From: Lingula anatina | Taxonomy: Eukaryota > Brachiopoda > Lingulata > Lingulida > Lingulidae | Reading direction: 5' to 3' | NCBI RefSeq assembly: GCF_001039355.2 | Contig: NW_019775400.1 | Location: forward strand, 71,757 to 135,756 | DNA: 64,000 nucleotides | In this document: in pieces, positions 25,401 to 37,100 of the stretch | Position numbering within the stretch: the first letter of the stretch is position 1 | Layout of the letters: each line of letters starts with the position of its first letter | Notes under the pieces: generated by a model | Told to the model about the DNA's origin: nothing | What the model saw: only the letters and a program-made list of their open reading frames with translations | Databases searched by the model: none | Made by a program: the position numbers and the translations under genes

Positions 25401-25585
25401 TTATTAGAAAAGAAGACAACTATATGTCAAACTGGAGAGAATCTACATTTATTATACTAAAATATATTTTTTACTAATTATTTTAAAGGTAAAAAGATAA
25501 AATTTATCATTTTAAATTAAGATATAGTGAAAATTGAATACACAACTAACATTATAAATTAATTTAACTCACCGGTCACATGATT
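25401..25585. promoter_or_regulatory. Divergent promoter between NUB1 and PIKFYVE (copy A)
   Basis: NUB1 appears to have a non-coding first exon ending at the donor complementary to 25307-25312 (gctagtaagt on the minus strand). PIKFYVE has a non-coding exon ending at donor 25769 (attattg|gtaagt). That leaves about 200 bp between transcription starts. At 25588-25602 lies aaaaatggcggcggcc, a good match to the YY1 site AANATGGCGGC common at 5' ends of housekeeping genes. The same arrangement is at about 30430-30615. Confidence 0.55.
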
Positions 25586-26691
25586 TAAAAATGGCGGCGG
25601 CCGGACAAAATTTTGGATAGTGAACAGGCCTCGAAGTACATGTACCTTCCGTGATTGGGCGGTAGTGAAGATCCTCTGGAGACAGACTGAAAATGACCAT
25701 CGCATCAACTCGATTCTCCCTTATAATTTGATATGTCACCTGAGTAGAAGCACCGAGATTCATTATTGGTAAGTTTATTTATGCCAAATTAATTGAAAGA
25801 AGAAAAAAAATATTTTTGTGAATTATTTATGAACTATTTAACCCGTTTTTTTTTATAGACTCATGTTATTTGCTAAGAACTAAAGCCAGAATGCAAAACT
25901 CTGCTGACTACAGTCATTGTTATGAAAGTCACAAAATCCAGATATATTTTACAGACGGTCGACATTTATTGTTCTTTTTTTACTACAGCGTACCACCTAT
26001 TTTTCTCTTCGTTACAAAATGCTGCTACGCCTGTCTTAAGTCAAAAATAACTACAGTGTTTGATGTCAGTTTTAGAAATGGAGCCCAACCCTAAAGACTG
26101 CCATACCCTGACAGAGTTTGGTGCTTTGGACTCAAAAGAAGATAAGAGTGGAGGTTTACTGTCGTGGGTGTCTTCTAAATGGAAGAGAGTGAAAGGTTAC
26201 ATAAATTATTTATTAATCATGGTTAATTATGATTGAAGTAATAAATAGATGTGAAAATGTAAGTGTCCCGTTCATTAACCATGTAGACCAACTGAAGACA
26301 TAAATATTAATTTGGTTTGATTTTTCAAATTTTGATTAAATATGACTGTCAAAATGTTTCTTGTCACAGTTACTTTATGTAAACAACATCTTATTTCTAA
26401 AGAATAATGGTACTCTTCTTAGAGCAACATGTAAAAAAGGTTTATATATATAAGTAAGAGGTCATGTGTAATTTCAACACATTTACATATTAATGTAAAC
26501 CTGCAATCCCATTTTAGGGTCTAAAGTTCCTGGAAGAGCAGCAAACAAGGAAGATGTTGGAGAGAAAAAGACCAATGGTAGCTCAGTGCAGGGTGGTCAG
26601 GGCAGTGGTAGTGAGGGTCAGAGGGTGATAATTCCTCCCATTGATTTACCTTTACCAGAAGGTGGCAGCAGTTGTAGACAGAATGCAGATG
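25586..26691 (+). other. PIKFYVE: PIKFYVE 5' exons, copy A (duplicate)
   Basis: Non-coding exon ending at 25768, first coding exon 26078-26195 and second coding exon 26518-26691. They duplicate 30600-31741. They stop at the N (27051) before coding exon 3 and so cannot continue in cis without copy B. A difference in exon 2 changes Arg (aga) here to Ile (ata) in copy B (SSCRQNAD versus SSCIQNAD). The non-coding exon holds a ten-codon upstream frame that begins at the YY1-like ATGGCGGCG. Confidence 0.8.
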
Positions 26692-27035
26692 GTTAGCAAG
26701 TTATTTTGTTTCATACCCTGCACCAGTATGGTAGTTTATAGACTTGAATGTTATCTTTTTTCCTCATTTAGCTTTTCTGTTTTTTAGTTCACTCTGTTTT
26801 TCTTTGTGGTCTATATTCTAACTTCTTTCTTTCGAGTGTAAATTTTTTTATTACTGGTAGGTATGTGCTAGAACATATCACATTAAACAGGAATCATTTT
26901 CATTGTTATTATTATTAACTTCAGAATTCTGCTGATGCTCCTTTTTTCTGTGAATTAACATTACATATTGAAAGTGTTTTAAAATCCTTATTATCTCTCT
27001 TGTGTTGAGTGAAATGTAATGAATTAAAAATCATT

Positions 27036-27051
27036 AGTACCACCAGCGTGN
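27036..27051. other. Foreign tag plus single-N gap
   Basis: agtaccaccagcgtg followed by N. Copy B continues differently after the shared aatcatt, so these 15 nt belong to neither allele. Thirteen of them, reverse complemented, recur at 8142-8154 beside another N. Likely a leftover linker or gap-filler artefact. Confidence 0.75.
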
Positions 27052-27465
27052 ATTTTTCCTGTCTTTACCTCCTTTTGAAAATTGCCAGCAAGTTTTACTT
27101 TCAGTGATGCTATTCCTGTTTGCTGAAATTTATTTCTGGATGCAAGTTTCTCCAGTGCATGCAGTCTTAAGTCCTCAAGGACACAGCAAACTTTGTCAAC
27201 TGATAGATTGCACTCTACAGCATATCTTGTTGACAGCTCCTATAAGTAACAATATCAAAAACGATCAGAGGCCCTTATACATCTAAGTCCCTTTTCTAAA
27301 ATATAATATGATCACTTGAAACTATTGATCCATTAGAGCCTGCGTCATCAAAACAAACGGCAGCCATACTGGAGGGAGACCGGAATCGTCTGCTGCGCAT
27401 GAACAAGCCATGTCTGTAGTTTAGTTTTCGTTTTCTGTATTTTCTTTGATATTTAACCGAGCAAA

Positions 27466-27603
27466 ATGATGAATTACTGCAGGGTATTTGATCGAGAGAA
27501 GGTAACTAACTTTACAAGCGTTCACAGACTGCCTGCAGTGGTAACAATCAATGGTGAAGGAACTAAAACCATAAACGGAGGAGAGACTGCGAGGTGGCTT
27601 TGA
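27466..27603 (+). pseudogene. Degenerate THAP-domain fragment of a transposase
   Basis: Starts ATGATGAATTACTGC; the protein reads MMNYCRVFDREKVTNFTSVH then RLPAVVTINGEGTKTINGGE then TARWL and a stop. The NYC start, the (F/V)HRLP box and the RWL tryptophan match the THAP zinc-finger pattern common in animal P-element-like transposases. The second zinc Cys, expected a few residues after the first, is missing, and a TGA interrupts the frame right after RWL. After the stop the same frame continues IKTLRKSKG, so this is a decayed coding remnant inside the 2.3-kb element. Confidence 0.65.
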
Positions 27604-28388
27604 ATCAAGACTCTTCGGAAAAGTAAAGGATAAAACTAATTTATTTTATAGCAAATAATGAAGATCCAGCTGTGCAGATGTTACCATAAAAGAAAAAACA
27701 GTAGAACACCAAAGACCTAGGTGTGTACGTTTGGGGCGTAGTAGTGCCCAAAAAGTTTGGGTGGAGAGTAAGTTAATTTGTCAAAACGTGTGGACATACC
27801 CAGGCAGGGTTTCGACTTTTATAATGAAGACTCACCTATTGCCTTGGGTGTAATTTGTTATCAGTTACGATGCTCTCTAGATTTTATCGGCTGTCACCTA
27901 CCTCTTTAATACCTGGTTAGCATTATTCCCAATTAGTGTCAAGGCTATATTTGTACTGTACACAGCTGAGCTGGGCCAATTAAATCAATTACCTGTATGA
28001 AGTGTATTTGGAAGTTATTGGCTTAATTTTCGATTTGGTGTAGTGATAAGAGTAATTTTATTTTGCAAGTAAATTCTACCTCAGGTGTAATTGACATATA
28101 ACCTCATGAAATGAATTTGCACTTTCCTCTGTAAAAATGTTAAATATTCCTAGATCTTTGTGACCAGCTGAGGAGACAGGATCTGAACATCAGGAGAGTG
28201 AAATCCAGTGCATGACAGGAGTTATTTAATTGAAGCGACACTCAGAACTGAGCATTTCATGTTCTCTTTTATTCATACAAAATGTGCATTTTCCTATATG
28301 TTTAAGCAAATGGTTGCAGAAATCAATTCATGAACTGAATTATTGTTATTTTACAATTATTGGACATCATAAATACATAAGTGTGAAC

Positions 28389-29330
28389 AATGCCTTGCTT
28401 CTGTGAATGACTGAATAATAATAAAATCCTAACAATGTTGCTTATATGAATGGTTGCATTCATGGTGAATATTAAACTCTCTCAAACAACAGTCTTGTTA
28501 CATGTACTTTCTAATGAACCAAAATGAAGTACAAGAATGCTGAAATAATTTAAAAAGTTGATGATGGTATAGAGCAAATGTTCTGCATACCATGTGAAAA
28601 TCCCCAATATAGTTAGGCTTTACATTAAAAAAAAAGAGAACAACAAATACCTGATATTGCAGTTTTAAAGAAAATTTAAAATATATTAATTTTGTTCACT
28701 GAATGCCTAGCAAAATATTCTCAATGCAAATGGTATATTAAATTTTATAAAATCAGTTTGATACAATACTTTTTATGACAGTAGATTTTGAAAACTTATT
28801 TACAACACAACTCACCAGCTTTATTTTGATACATAGGACACGTCTTTTTCATCATTGACATAGTTTCTATTGCTCCATTGATATCAAGTGTATAGTCCCA
28901 TGGCAAATTTCCATTCTCTAAGTCCCACTTAAACTGAGGTTTGAGGATATTTGTAGTGCCTAACAAATGCTTCTGTGAATGACTGAACTAATAATAAAAT
29001 GCTAACAATGTTGCTATATGAATGAACAACAGTCTTGTTACATGTACTTTCTAATGAACCAATATGAAGTACAAGAATGCTGAAATAATTTCTGACAGCT
29101 TCACGATGTAAAAATAAGTCATAACTAACAGCAATATTTCATGTCATAAGACAATCATACATTCTTCCTTGAGTCCACAAGGGTTTATCCTGATGATCAG
29201 CTCAAATTTCTTATATCTATCCTTTATGAAAAAAGTTGCTTCTATTTAAGGTTAAACTTATGATTACACATTAAACTCTCTCAAACTATAACTGTTATTA
29301 CCCAATGAACAAGAAAAATGAAGTACAAGA
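28389..29330. repeat. Internal direct repeats of the THAP-type element
   Basis: The string gcttctgtgaatgactgaa, then aataataaaatcctaacaa and ttctaatgaaccaaaatgaa, at 28395-28550, recurs at 28970-29090. A diverged third piece with caatgaacaagaaaaatgaa lies at about 29305-29330. Non-coding. Confidence 0.6.
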
Positions 29331-31129
29331 TAACTGAACTATCTTCTGACAACACGATGTTGGGTAAGTAGCATTTAGTAGGATTTCACGTTTTTAGACT
29401 GTCTTGAGTTCATATCGGTCGATCCCGCTGATCAGCTGAAGCCTCAGCTTGTATATATCCCTTTCCCTTTGGTGTCCTTGATCGTGATATGAAGTTTACT
29501 TTATTTTATTTGGTTTACCTATATTTACGCTACTATTCCCCGTCGTTCATTCCCTCCAGCATGGCCGCGGGACTAGTGTTACGGAGCAAATATGACGTCA
29601 CTGTAATGGGTTAATATATGTTGATGGAATAACCAAGCTGTATTGAATCTCTGTTATAACTCCTTGATTGAATGAATGTAAAAGCTTAATCAAAATTGAA
29701 TGTCCATAAATATTTCAAATAAAACTAGACTTGTAATCAGTCCATTAACTTTCAGCACATTGTACTGAAAACAAATAGTTAGTGTGAATGCATTTGGAAG
29801 ATTCTACAAAAACTAAGCTTGTTTATACACCAGAGACTAATACAAAATTATTTTATCATTTCCAAAATGTGACTCATTAAGTACAATGCCTATCTGTGTA
29901 CATACGTCTAGACTGGATCCTTTAGAGCCATCTTCTGCTGTGTATGGAGAAAGCCACAGTTTCACTTTCTCTTGGTTAAGTTTACTTCTGAGTTTTTCTT
30001 TTATTTCTTCTTCTACATAATTGCTGGCCATCTTGTATCCAACCTATAGGAATTAAAAGTTTCTTCAGACAACCATACTACTAGTACTAGTCTATTTACT
30101 GGCATTCGTAACAAGTTAAAATTTAAGCCAAACATATTACCAACCATTTACAAGCTAGGCCGAAATCTGAGGCATGGTGCAAATGATGTTGCTAAAATAA
30201 AAGACGGCGTCGATCATAATTCAACAGCATGTTACTGTTAATATTCCATTTCTTTACACGTCCGAATAATTCCAAGTGCTCAACGCTGTATTAAGGGTGA
30301 TGCCTAACATATAATAAATACATTCTTACTCATTAACTTACTAGCGTCGCTCCCGTACCAATTCTCGCATGACTTGCAAAGGTTTGTTTTGGTTTAGAGT
30401 AAAGACGCTTCTTGCTAACTATCTTAGTTTTTATTAGAAAGGAAGTCAACTTTATATTAAACTGAAGAGAATCTACATTTATTATACCAAAAATTATTTT
30501 TTACTTATTATTTTAAAGGTAAAAAGATAAATTTTATCATTTTAAATTAAGAGAGATATAGTGAAAATTGAATACACAACTAACATTATAAATTAATTTA
30601 ACTCACCGGTCACATGATTTAAAAATGGCGGCGGCCGGACAAAATTTTGGATAGTGAGGCCTCGAAGTAAATGTACCTTCCGTGATTGGGCGGTAGTGAA
30701 GATCCTCTGGAGACAGACTGAAAATGACCATCGCATCAACTCGATTCTCCCCTATAATTTGATATGTCACCTGAGTAGAAGCACCGAGATTCATTATTGG
30801 TAAGTTTATTTATGCCAAATTAATTGAAACTTTGAAAGAAGAAAAATATAAAAAAATATTTTTGTGAATTATTTATGAACTATTTAACCCGTTTTTTTTA
30901 TAGACTCATGTTACATATGTATTTGCTAAGAACTAAAGCCAGAATGCAAAAGTCTGCTGACTACAGTCATTGTTATGAAAGTCACAAAATCCAGATATAT
31001 TTTACAGATGGTCGACATTTATTGTTCTTTTTTACTACAACGTACCACCTATTTTTCTCTACGTTACAAAATGCTGCTACGCCTGTCTTAAGTCAAAAAT
31101 AACTACAGTGTTTGATGTCAGTTTTAGAA

Positions 31130-34100
31130 ATGGAGCCCAACCCTAAAGACTGCCATACCCTGACAGAGTTTGGTGCTTTGGACTCAAAAGAAGATAAGAG
31201 TGGAGGTTTACTGTCGTGGGTGTCTTCTAAATGGAAGAGAGTGAAAGGTTACATAAATTATTTATTAATCATGGTTAATTATGATTGAAGTAATAAATAG
31301 ATGTGAAAATGTAAGTGTCCCGTTCATTAACCATGTAGACCAACTGAAGACATAAATATTAATTTGGTTTGATTTTTCAAATTTTGATTAAATATGACTG
31401 TCAAAATGTTTCTTGTCACAGTTACTTTATGTAAACAACATCTTATTTCTAAAGAATAATGGTACTCTTCTTAGAGCAACATGTAAAAAAGGTTTATATA
31501 TAAGTAAGAGGTCATGTGTAATTTCAACACATTTACATATTAATGTAAACCTGCAATCCCATTTTAGGGTCTAAAGTTCCTGGAAGAGCAGCAAACAAGG
31601 AAGATGTTGGAGAGAAAAAGACCAATGGTAGCTCAGTGCAGGGTGGTCAGGGCAGTGGTAGTGAGGGTCAGAGGGTGATAATTCCTCCCATTGATTTACC
31701 TTTACCAGAAGGTGGCAGCAGTTGTATACAGAATGCAGATGGTTAGCAAGTTATTTTGTTTCATACCCTGCACCAGTATGGTAGTTTATAGACTTGAATG
31801 TTATATTTTTTCCTCATTTGGCTTTTCTGTTTTTTAGTTCACTCTGTTTTTCTTTGTGGTCTATATTCTAACTTCTTTCTTTCGAGTGTAAATTTTTTTA
31901 TTACTGGTAGGTATGTGCTAAAACATATCACATTAGACAGGAATCATTTTCATTGTTATTATTATTAACTTCAGAATTCTGCTGATGCTCCTTTTTTTCT
32001 GTGAATTAACATTACATATTGAAAGTGTTTTAAAATCCTTATTATCTCTCTTGTGTTGAGTGAAATGTAATGAATTAAAAATCATTTTACTTGTATTTGG
32101 TTTCTGAAGAAAACACACAATAACCTATACCATTTAATTTGATTTGGCTCAGTGTATTTTCAGATAATGCAAGTATTGGAAGCAGTGTTTCAGATGGCAG
32201 CGTGATGAACAGAAGTGGGCAGTTTATAATGCCCAAAAGGACACTCACAGGAGTTTTAAATAGACTAAGCAGCATCTTGGCAATGAATACACAGTCACAG
32301 GTGATACACACATTGGGTTAATGGCAGTTTGAGTGCCTATTGATAAGATAACTCAAGAGTAGATAATTTCTATTTGGTTCTTTTATGTTTACCTACTTGA
32401 TGGTGCTTTTGATAAGTGAACTGTTTTTAGTTGATATAAAGGCACGTCAGTCTAAATTTCCATTGGGAACTTGCATTTATGATCAGCTCTTAATCATATT
32501 TTTGCTGGTGTATATTCAACAATTGAAACAATGATAAAAGATTTCAAGATAGATAGAGATATAAGTCAGCTGAAGCTGCATCTTTTGCTTTTTTATTTTT
32601 ATTTTTTTGTTTATTATTCAGTATGAAACAAATAATTCATTGATATCTTTTTTTTGTCTGTTCCCCTCAGATCTACAAAGACATGGAGTTCAAGCAGTAC
32701 TGGATGCCAGACAAAGATTGTAAGGAATGTTACGAGTGTGGAGATAAATTCACCACTTTCAGACGGAGACATCATTGTCGTGTCTGTGGACAGGTGTTCT
32801 GTAGTCGCTGCTGCAATCAGGAGGTGCCAGGGAGGGTGATGGGTTACACAGGTTGGTGGTTACTTTGCATTCAGTGGTTTTGGTCAGATTTGAAAATTTA
32901 TATCATTAATAAAAGTGATACCTACTTTAAATTGGTTTATGAAATGGTGATATGCATGAATAAATGCATTTGTCCAAATACCGAGAAAAAGAAAAATAGT
33001 TTCAGTCAAAAGAAAAATATTTGCAATATTATGAAATTTGCAAGGAAATATTATATTAAAACAAAAATATTTTATATTTGCAAGTTAAAGCTATACTTTC
33101 AACAGCACAGGTAAATAAGTAGTGCAGATTAAACCACAGTTCATGTGTCAAGACACAGAGGGATCCAACATTTCAATACAGGTCATGTACTAGTAAAGGG
33201 GGCTATGGGTCGGCTGATTGCAGAAATACAAAAAATCTTCCATCTCACTCTTCTGGGACTATCTGTAGAAATAATTTTTGTAGAGCTGGGGGAGGGAGGA
33301 GGCAGGGAATCACCTATCCTCTCCTGAATCCAGCTTTGAGACAGTTGCTCTTAAATCAGTTAATAATATGTATTTTATGTTACTCTTGTAGGTGACTTGA
33401 GGGTTTGTTCCTACTGTTGCAATGTGGTACTGAGTTATGCTCAGCAAAATCCATCTGGAGAGATATCAGAACCCCTTCAAGAAGATCTGAAGACCCTGGC
33501 AAAGGAGGGCAAGGAAAGCAGCTTGAAAGTAGTGCTCCATGGATTTGGTCGTTGGACCCCCATACCAAGGAGGAAGGAAATAAATGGAGATGAAGATAGT
33601 AACTGGAACAGGTGAGGAGCTTATGGGTTTATTTACTTATGTCAATGAAAGGTTGATGGAAGATTTTGTAAATAACACTCATTTAATTTCAAACATTTTT
33701 GCAAGTCTGTTGATGAAAACTTTTGAATCCTTTTCAGGTCAGCCAGTGCAACAGACCTGGATAGTTATGGACAAAAGTTTTCTTCCAACATGTTTGATCT
33801 GACTCCTCAGACTGAGTTGGCCTCCCAGCAGCTGATAGCAGAAGATGAAAGAAGGTTACTGATTGAGGTAAAACAAATACACCACTTTTCACTGTAGATG
33901 GTCATCAGTTTGTTCTGTGTGAATTGCTAGGGTTTCTAGACATTCTTGCCTAAAAGAAAAAATAATGGCAGACTCTCAATTTCAAGAAGAATTTGAAAAA
34001 CATTCTTGGTTTTAGATGATGCCTTCAGGGAGTAGTGTTTGGTGTATCTTACAAAAAAAGGACATTTTTTGTTAGAAAAAGGAATTTTGCCTTTGAATAT

Positions 34101-37100
34101 TGAAAAAAAAAAGATATCACTGAAAATGTTAATTCCCATGCACAATATCCAAATGTCAATGTTAGTCAAATGCCAGTTAGTACATGTATATTCTTGACAC
34201 GTACTTAAAATTTGATATATGAATACCTTTTTCTAGGACTCTGTGCAGCTCAAGAACATTTGGCAATTAATAAAACATCCAACAGAGGGAATTGAGTTTC
34301 AGAGCCATAGATATCGTCTTAGAACTTACCCAAACTGTATCTTAGGGAATTCTTTAGTGGACTACCTGATCAAAGCTGATAAAGCTGGCAACAGGTGAGT
34401 AATCACATATTTTTGGTCATATGTGTGAGTGGTGCCCATCCATCATGCACTGCCTGTATTTTTGTGCTCCTTCCTTAAGTATCTGCATGTACGAATATAA
34501 CTGTGTGTTAATTGGTTAAAATTGAATTTTGTATCCTTAGCTTACATGCTTATCAAAGTGAAAAAAAAATGACCTTGGTTTGTTAATGACCCAATTAAGG
34601 AAAAAAATTTGCCTGGCAGTGCATTGTATAGAAATGTCCTACTCCCCTCTGAACCTTGGTTTTCACTCTCAGATTTTGGATTATGTATCTATGCATTTTG
34701 GGCTATAAATCTGTATCATATAGTGGAACCTCTGTTTTACTCCAGATTTCATCTTTGCTATATGTCTTTCTAATTCATATTTTTGTGATCCCTCTGGTCT
34801 TTCCAGAATGCAGGCCGTGGTGATAGGGCAAGCTCTGGTGGATGCCAGGTGGTTGGAGTGTGTTACTTTAAACCAGCAGATCTTCAGAGATGAGTATGTC
34901 CTGTACAGACCAGGAGAGGTGAGTTGTTCACTACATATTGTACTGTAGAGTTATGTGCACATACACGCAACTATTACTATTGTGCTTGTAGACTTTGACA
35001 TCAGCTACTGTTCTGTACCTCTTGAGAGATTGACAACTTTATAGTCTATGTGGCTAGAGGGATCTAAATGGAATCCCTGGAAAAATTTTGATTGGTCTCA
35101 ACAGTTGGAAACTGGAGAACTTGTGAAATGGAGTAAGCTCCCTGTAGTGAAAAACAAAATGTTCAGACCAGTGAAAATGATGCGAAATAGTAAAGTGTAC
35201 CACACGGCGCATGTGTACCAGTGTGAAAAGGGTATTGCTTTATTATAAGATCTTAATTTATAATCTTTTTGCAGTGTACTGTAAAAGTAATTATTACACA
35301 TTTTTATACATGCAAAAAATAACTAGAAAAGCACTCCAAGAGCACAGACCTCCGCCAAGGCAGCGATTTTTGATTATTATTGATTATTGATTGATTATTG
35401 ATCCAGATCACCACCAAAATCTAATCATCTCTTCCTTGGCCCACTTCTGACAGTTCCTGAAAATTTCATCAAAATCAGTCCATAACTTTTTGAGTTATGT
35501 TGATGACAGACAAACAGGGGTGAAAACATAAGTCATCTATAACATAAATTGTGCAGAACTGAGTCTGATGTCAATTAATTGGTGCAATCAGTTTGTATGC
35601 GGAATAACTTGCTTATTTTCCTTTAAGGCTGCAGCAAGAGAAAGCCCAGATGAAGATCTGTCTAAAGATACAGCTGCCCAGGAGGTGAATCTGGAGCCAT
35701 CTTGGCTGAGTGAGATCCAACAGCAAGACAGTGATTCATGTAAGATTATTTTGCAAGCTAGGGTACTTGTATAGTTTCAGTTATTCAGTGGTCACCAGAG
35801 GGTCAAGGGCTGGTAGAATTTTTCATGTTCTTTTTGTGTCTTTGAAAGCAATATAAAAGTAAAACATGATTAATACATATGGTTGTGCAATGGACTGTAG
35901 TTCTACAGAACTTAAGAAAAACATTCAGAGAAATATTTTTGGATGACTGATTATATTTTTATGCACTGATTTATTTATTTATTTCAGTGTCACTCTCAGA
36001 AGAGCAAGACATCAAGCCATCTACTCACCCTCCCTCTGTGTTTTATGTCAGCAAAGATGGAAAAGGGGGGGATGAGTCTCCTAAAAGAAAAAAGCTGCAG
36101 AAACCAGATAAAGGTCTATATTCATTTACATGATAAAAGCTATTTTGTTCATTTTTTGGTTTTCATGTGTAGGCCCATAGCCAGGGGGGTTCAGGGGGTT
36201 CGTACAAACTGCCTTTTATGTCAAGAAAAGGTCTGTTCTGGGTAAAATCTGATCTAGGTATACGGCGGTTTCATGTTAAAAGTTCTTAAAGGGTCCACTT
36301 TTTCAGAAAAAAAACCCCACCCCTTTGAACTTGTTGGCTATGGGCCTAATGTGAAATATAGATTTCTCACTATGTTAAAAAATCCTTTCATGGAGGGATA
36401 GCTTTCCAAAGATCCTATACTTTATTTTTTCCTGCTATAGGGTTCAGTGCTTTTTCTCAGTACCCTGAAAACATGTCAACATCAGACAGACACAATTGAA
36501 ATTTCAAAATGTTGTAATTGTCTGTGAATAGCAGTCTGTGTAACTTACTTTTATAATTTCTACATCAGGTGGAAAAATTATGGACAGTGAGTCTTTTGCA
36601 GAGACTGATATGGAAAACACTGGTGCTTTTGAGGAATTTATTAGAGGTTAGTGTTTTTACCATATATGACATTTATTAAATAGTGTGCTTGTGTGTGCAT
36701 GCGTGTTATAAAACGACAAAAATAAACAGATTATTTCCTCTCCAGTATCATGTTATCTTTATATATTTTTGCGTACATGATTTACTTTTAAATCTATACA
36801 TATATTAATTTATGTGAAACTGTAGAATAAACTGTAACACTATACCAGAAAAAGATTATTTTAATTCTAAAACAATCCATCATTTTTTCAGGTGCTCTCA
36901 TTGTAAGTGCCAGCAATACAAAGATGGACAGCATAGAGTCACTGCAGAGAAGCTGGCATTCAGATGATACCATAGACAGCAGTGACAATTCCACAGCCTC
37001 TTTAGCTTACCAAAGAATGATGTATGTGACAGACAGCTTTTTTGACTCTTTATAGTCTCTTTTTATGTTTTACAGACTGGTTTTTCAATTTATGACTGAA

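Larger units (their letters stand above)
23887..27035. repeat. Copy A of the duplicated NUB1-PIKFYVE promoter block
   Basis: Aligns with 27052-32086. It holds NUB1 exons 1-2 (the copy contiguous with the rest of NUB1), the divergent promoter, and PIKFYVE 5' exons 25586-25768, 26078-26195 and 26518-26691. It ends at a foreign 15-nt tag and a single N. Differences from copy B are SNPs, short indels and two large insertions, as expected of two haplotypes. Confidence 0.9.
27326..29613. mobile_element. 2.3-kb non-autonomous DNA transposon with a broken THAP domain
   Basis: Present only in copy B. The empty site in copy A (aaactatatatgttg) shows at most a 2-bp AT duplication, though the right edge reads gggTTAAtatatg and the left taTTGAtcc, so an original TTAA target cannot be excluded. 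Imperfect terminal inverted repeats are seen: left tgatccattagagcctgcgtcat, right (complement) taacccattacagtgacgtcat. A subterminal pair ggccatgctggaggg / agccatactggaggg follows. Near the left end is a 45-codon THAP-like frame. The rest is AT-rich with internal direct repeats. P- and Kolobok-type elements are the known THAP-bearing classes; I cannot decide between them. Confidence 0.72.
27069..30031 (-). other. NUB1: NUB1 exons 1-2, copy B (duplicate)
   Basis: Exon 1 at 29906-30031 (MASNYVEEEIKEKLRSKLNQ...) and exon 2 at 27069-27239 (ELSTRYAVECNLSVDKVCCV...) are intact with their splice sites. However, the copy is cut off from NUB1 exon 3 by the N at 27051, so it is an assembly duplicate and not a second gene. 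The intron is enlarged by the THAP-type element. Exon 2 differs by single bases (ctcaag for cgtcaag). Confidence 0.82.
27052..32086. repeat. Copy B of the duplicated NUB1-PIKFYVE promoter block
   Basis: Matches 23887-27035. It contains NUB1 exon 2 (27069-27239, minus), exon 1 (29906-30031, minus), the divergent promoter, and the PIKFYVE 5' exons that are contiguous with the rest of that gene. It carries a 2,288-bp insertion (27326-29613) that copy A lacks, and lacks the LINE-derived insertion of copy A. Confidence 0.9.

Noticed and set aside
25569-25763. Minus-strand 64-codon frame (MNLGASTQVTYQII...), preserved in both copies
   Set aside because: It is antisense to the PIKFYVE non-coding exon, and its conservation is simply that of two alleles. 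No domain is visible.
25870-26094. Plus-strand frame upstream of the PIKFYVE start, present in both copies
   Set aside because: Probably 5' UTR or intron; the frame runs through the acceptor before ATG 26078 and differs between copies by frame-changing indels.
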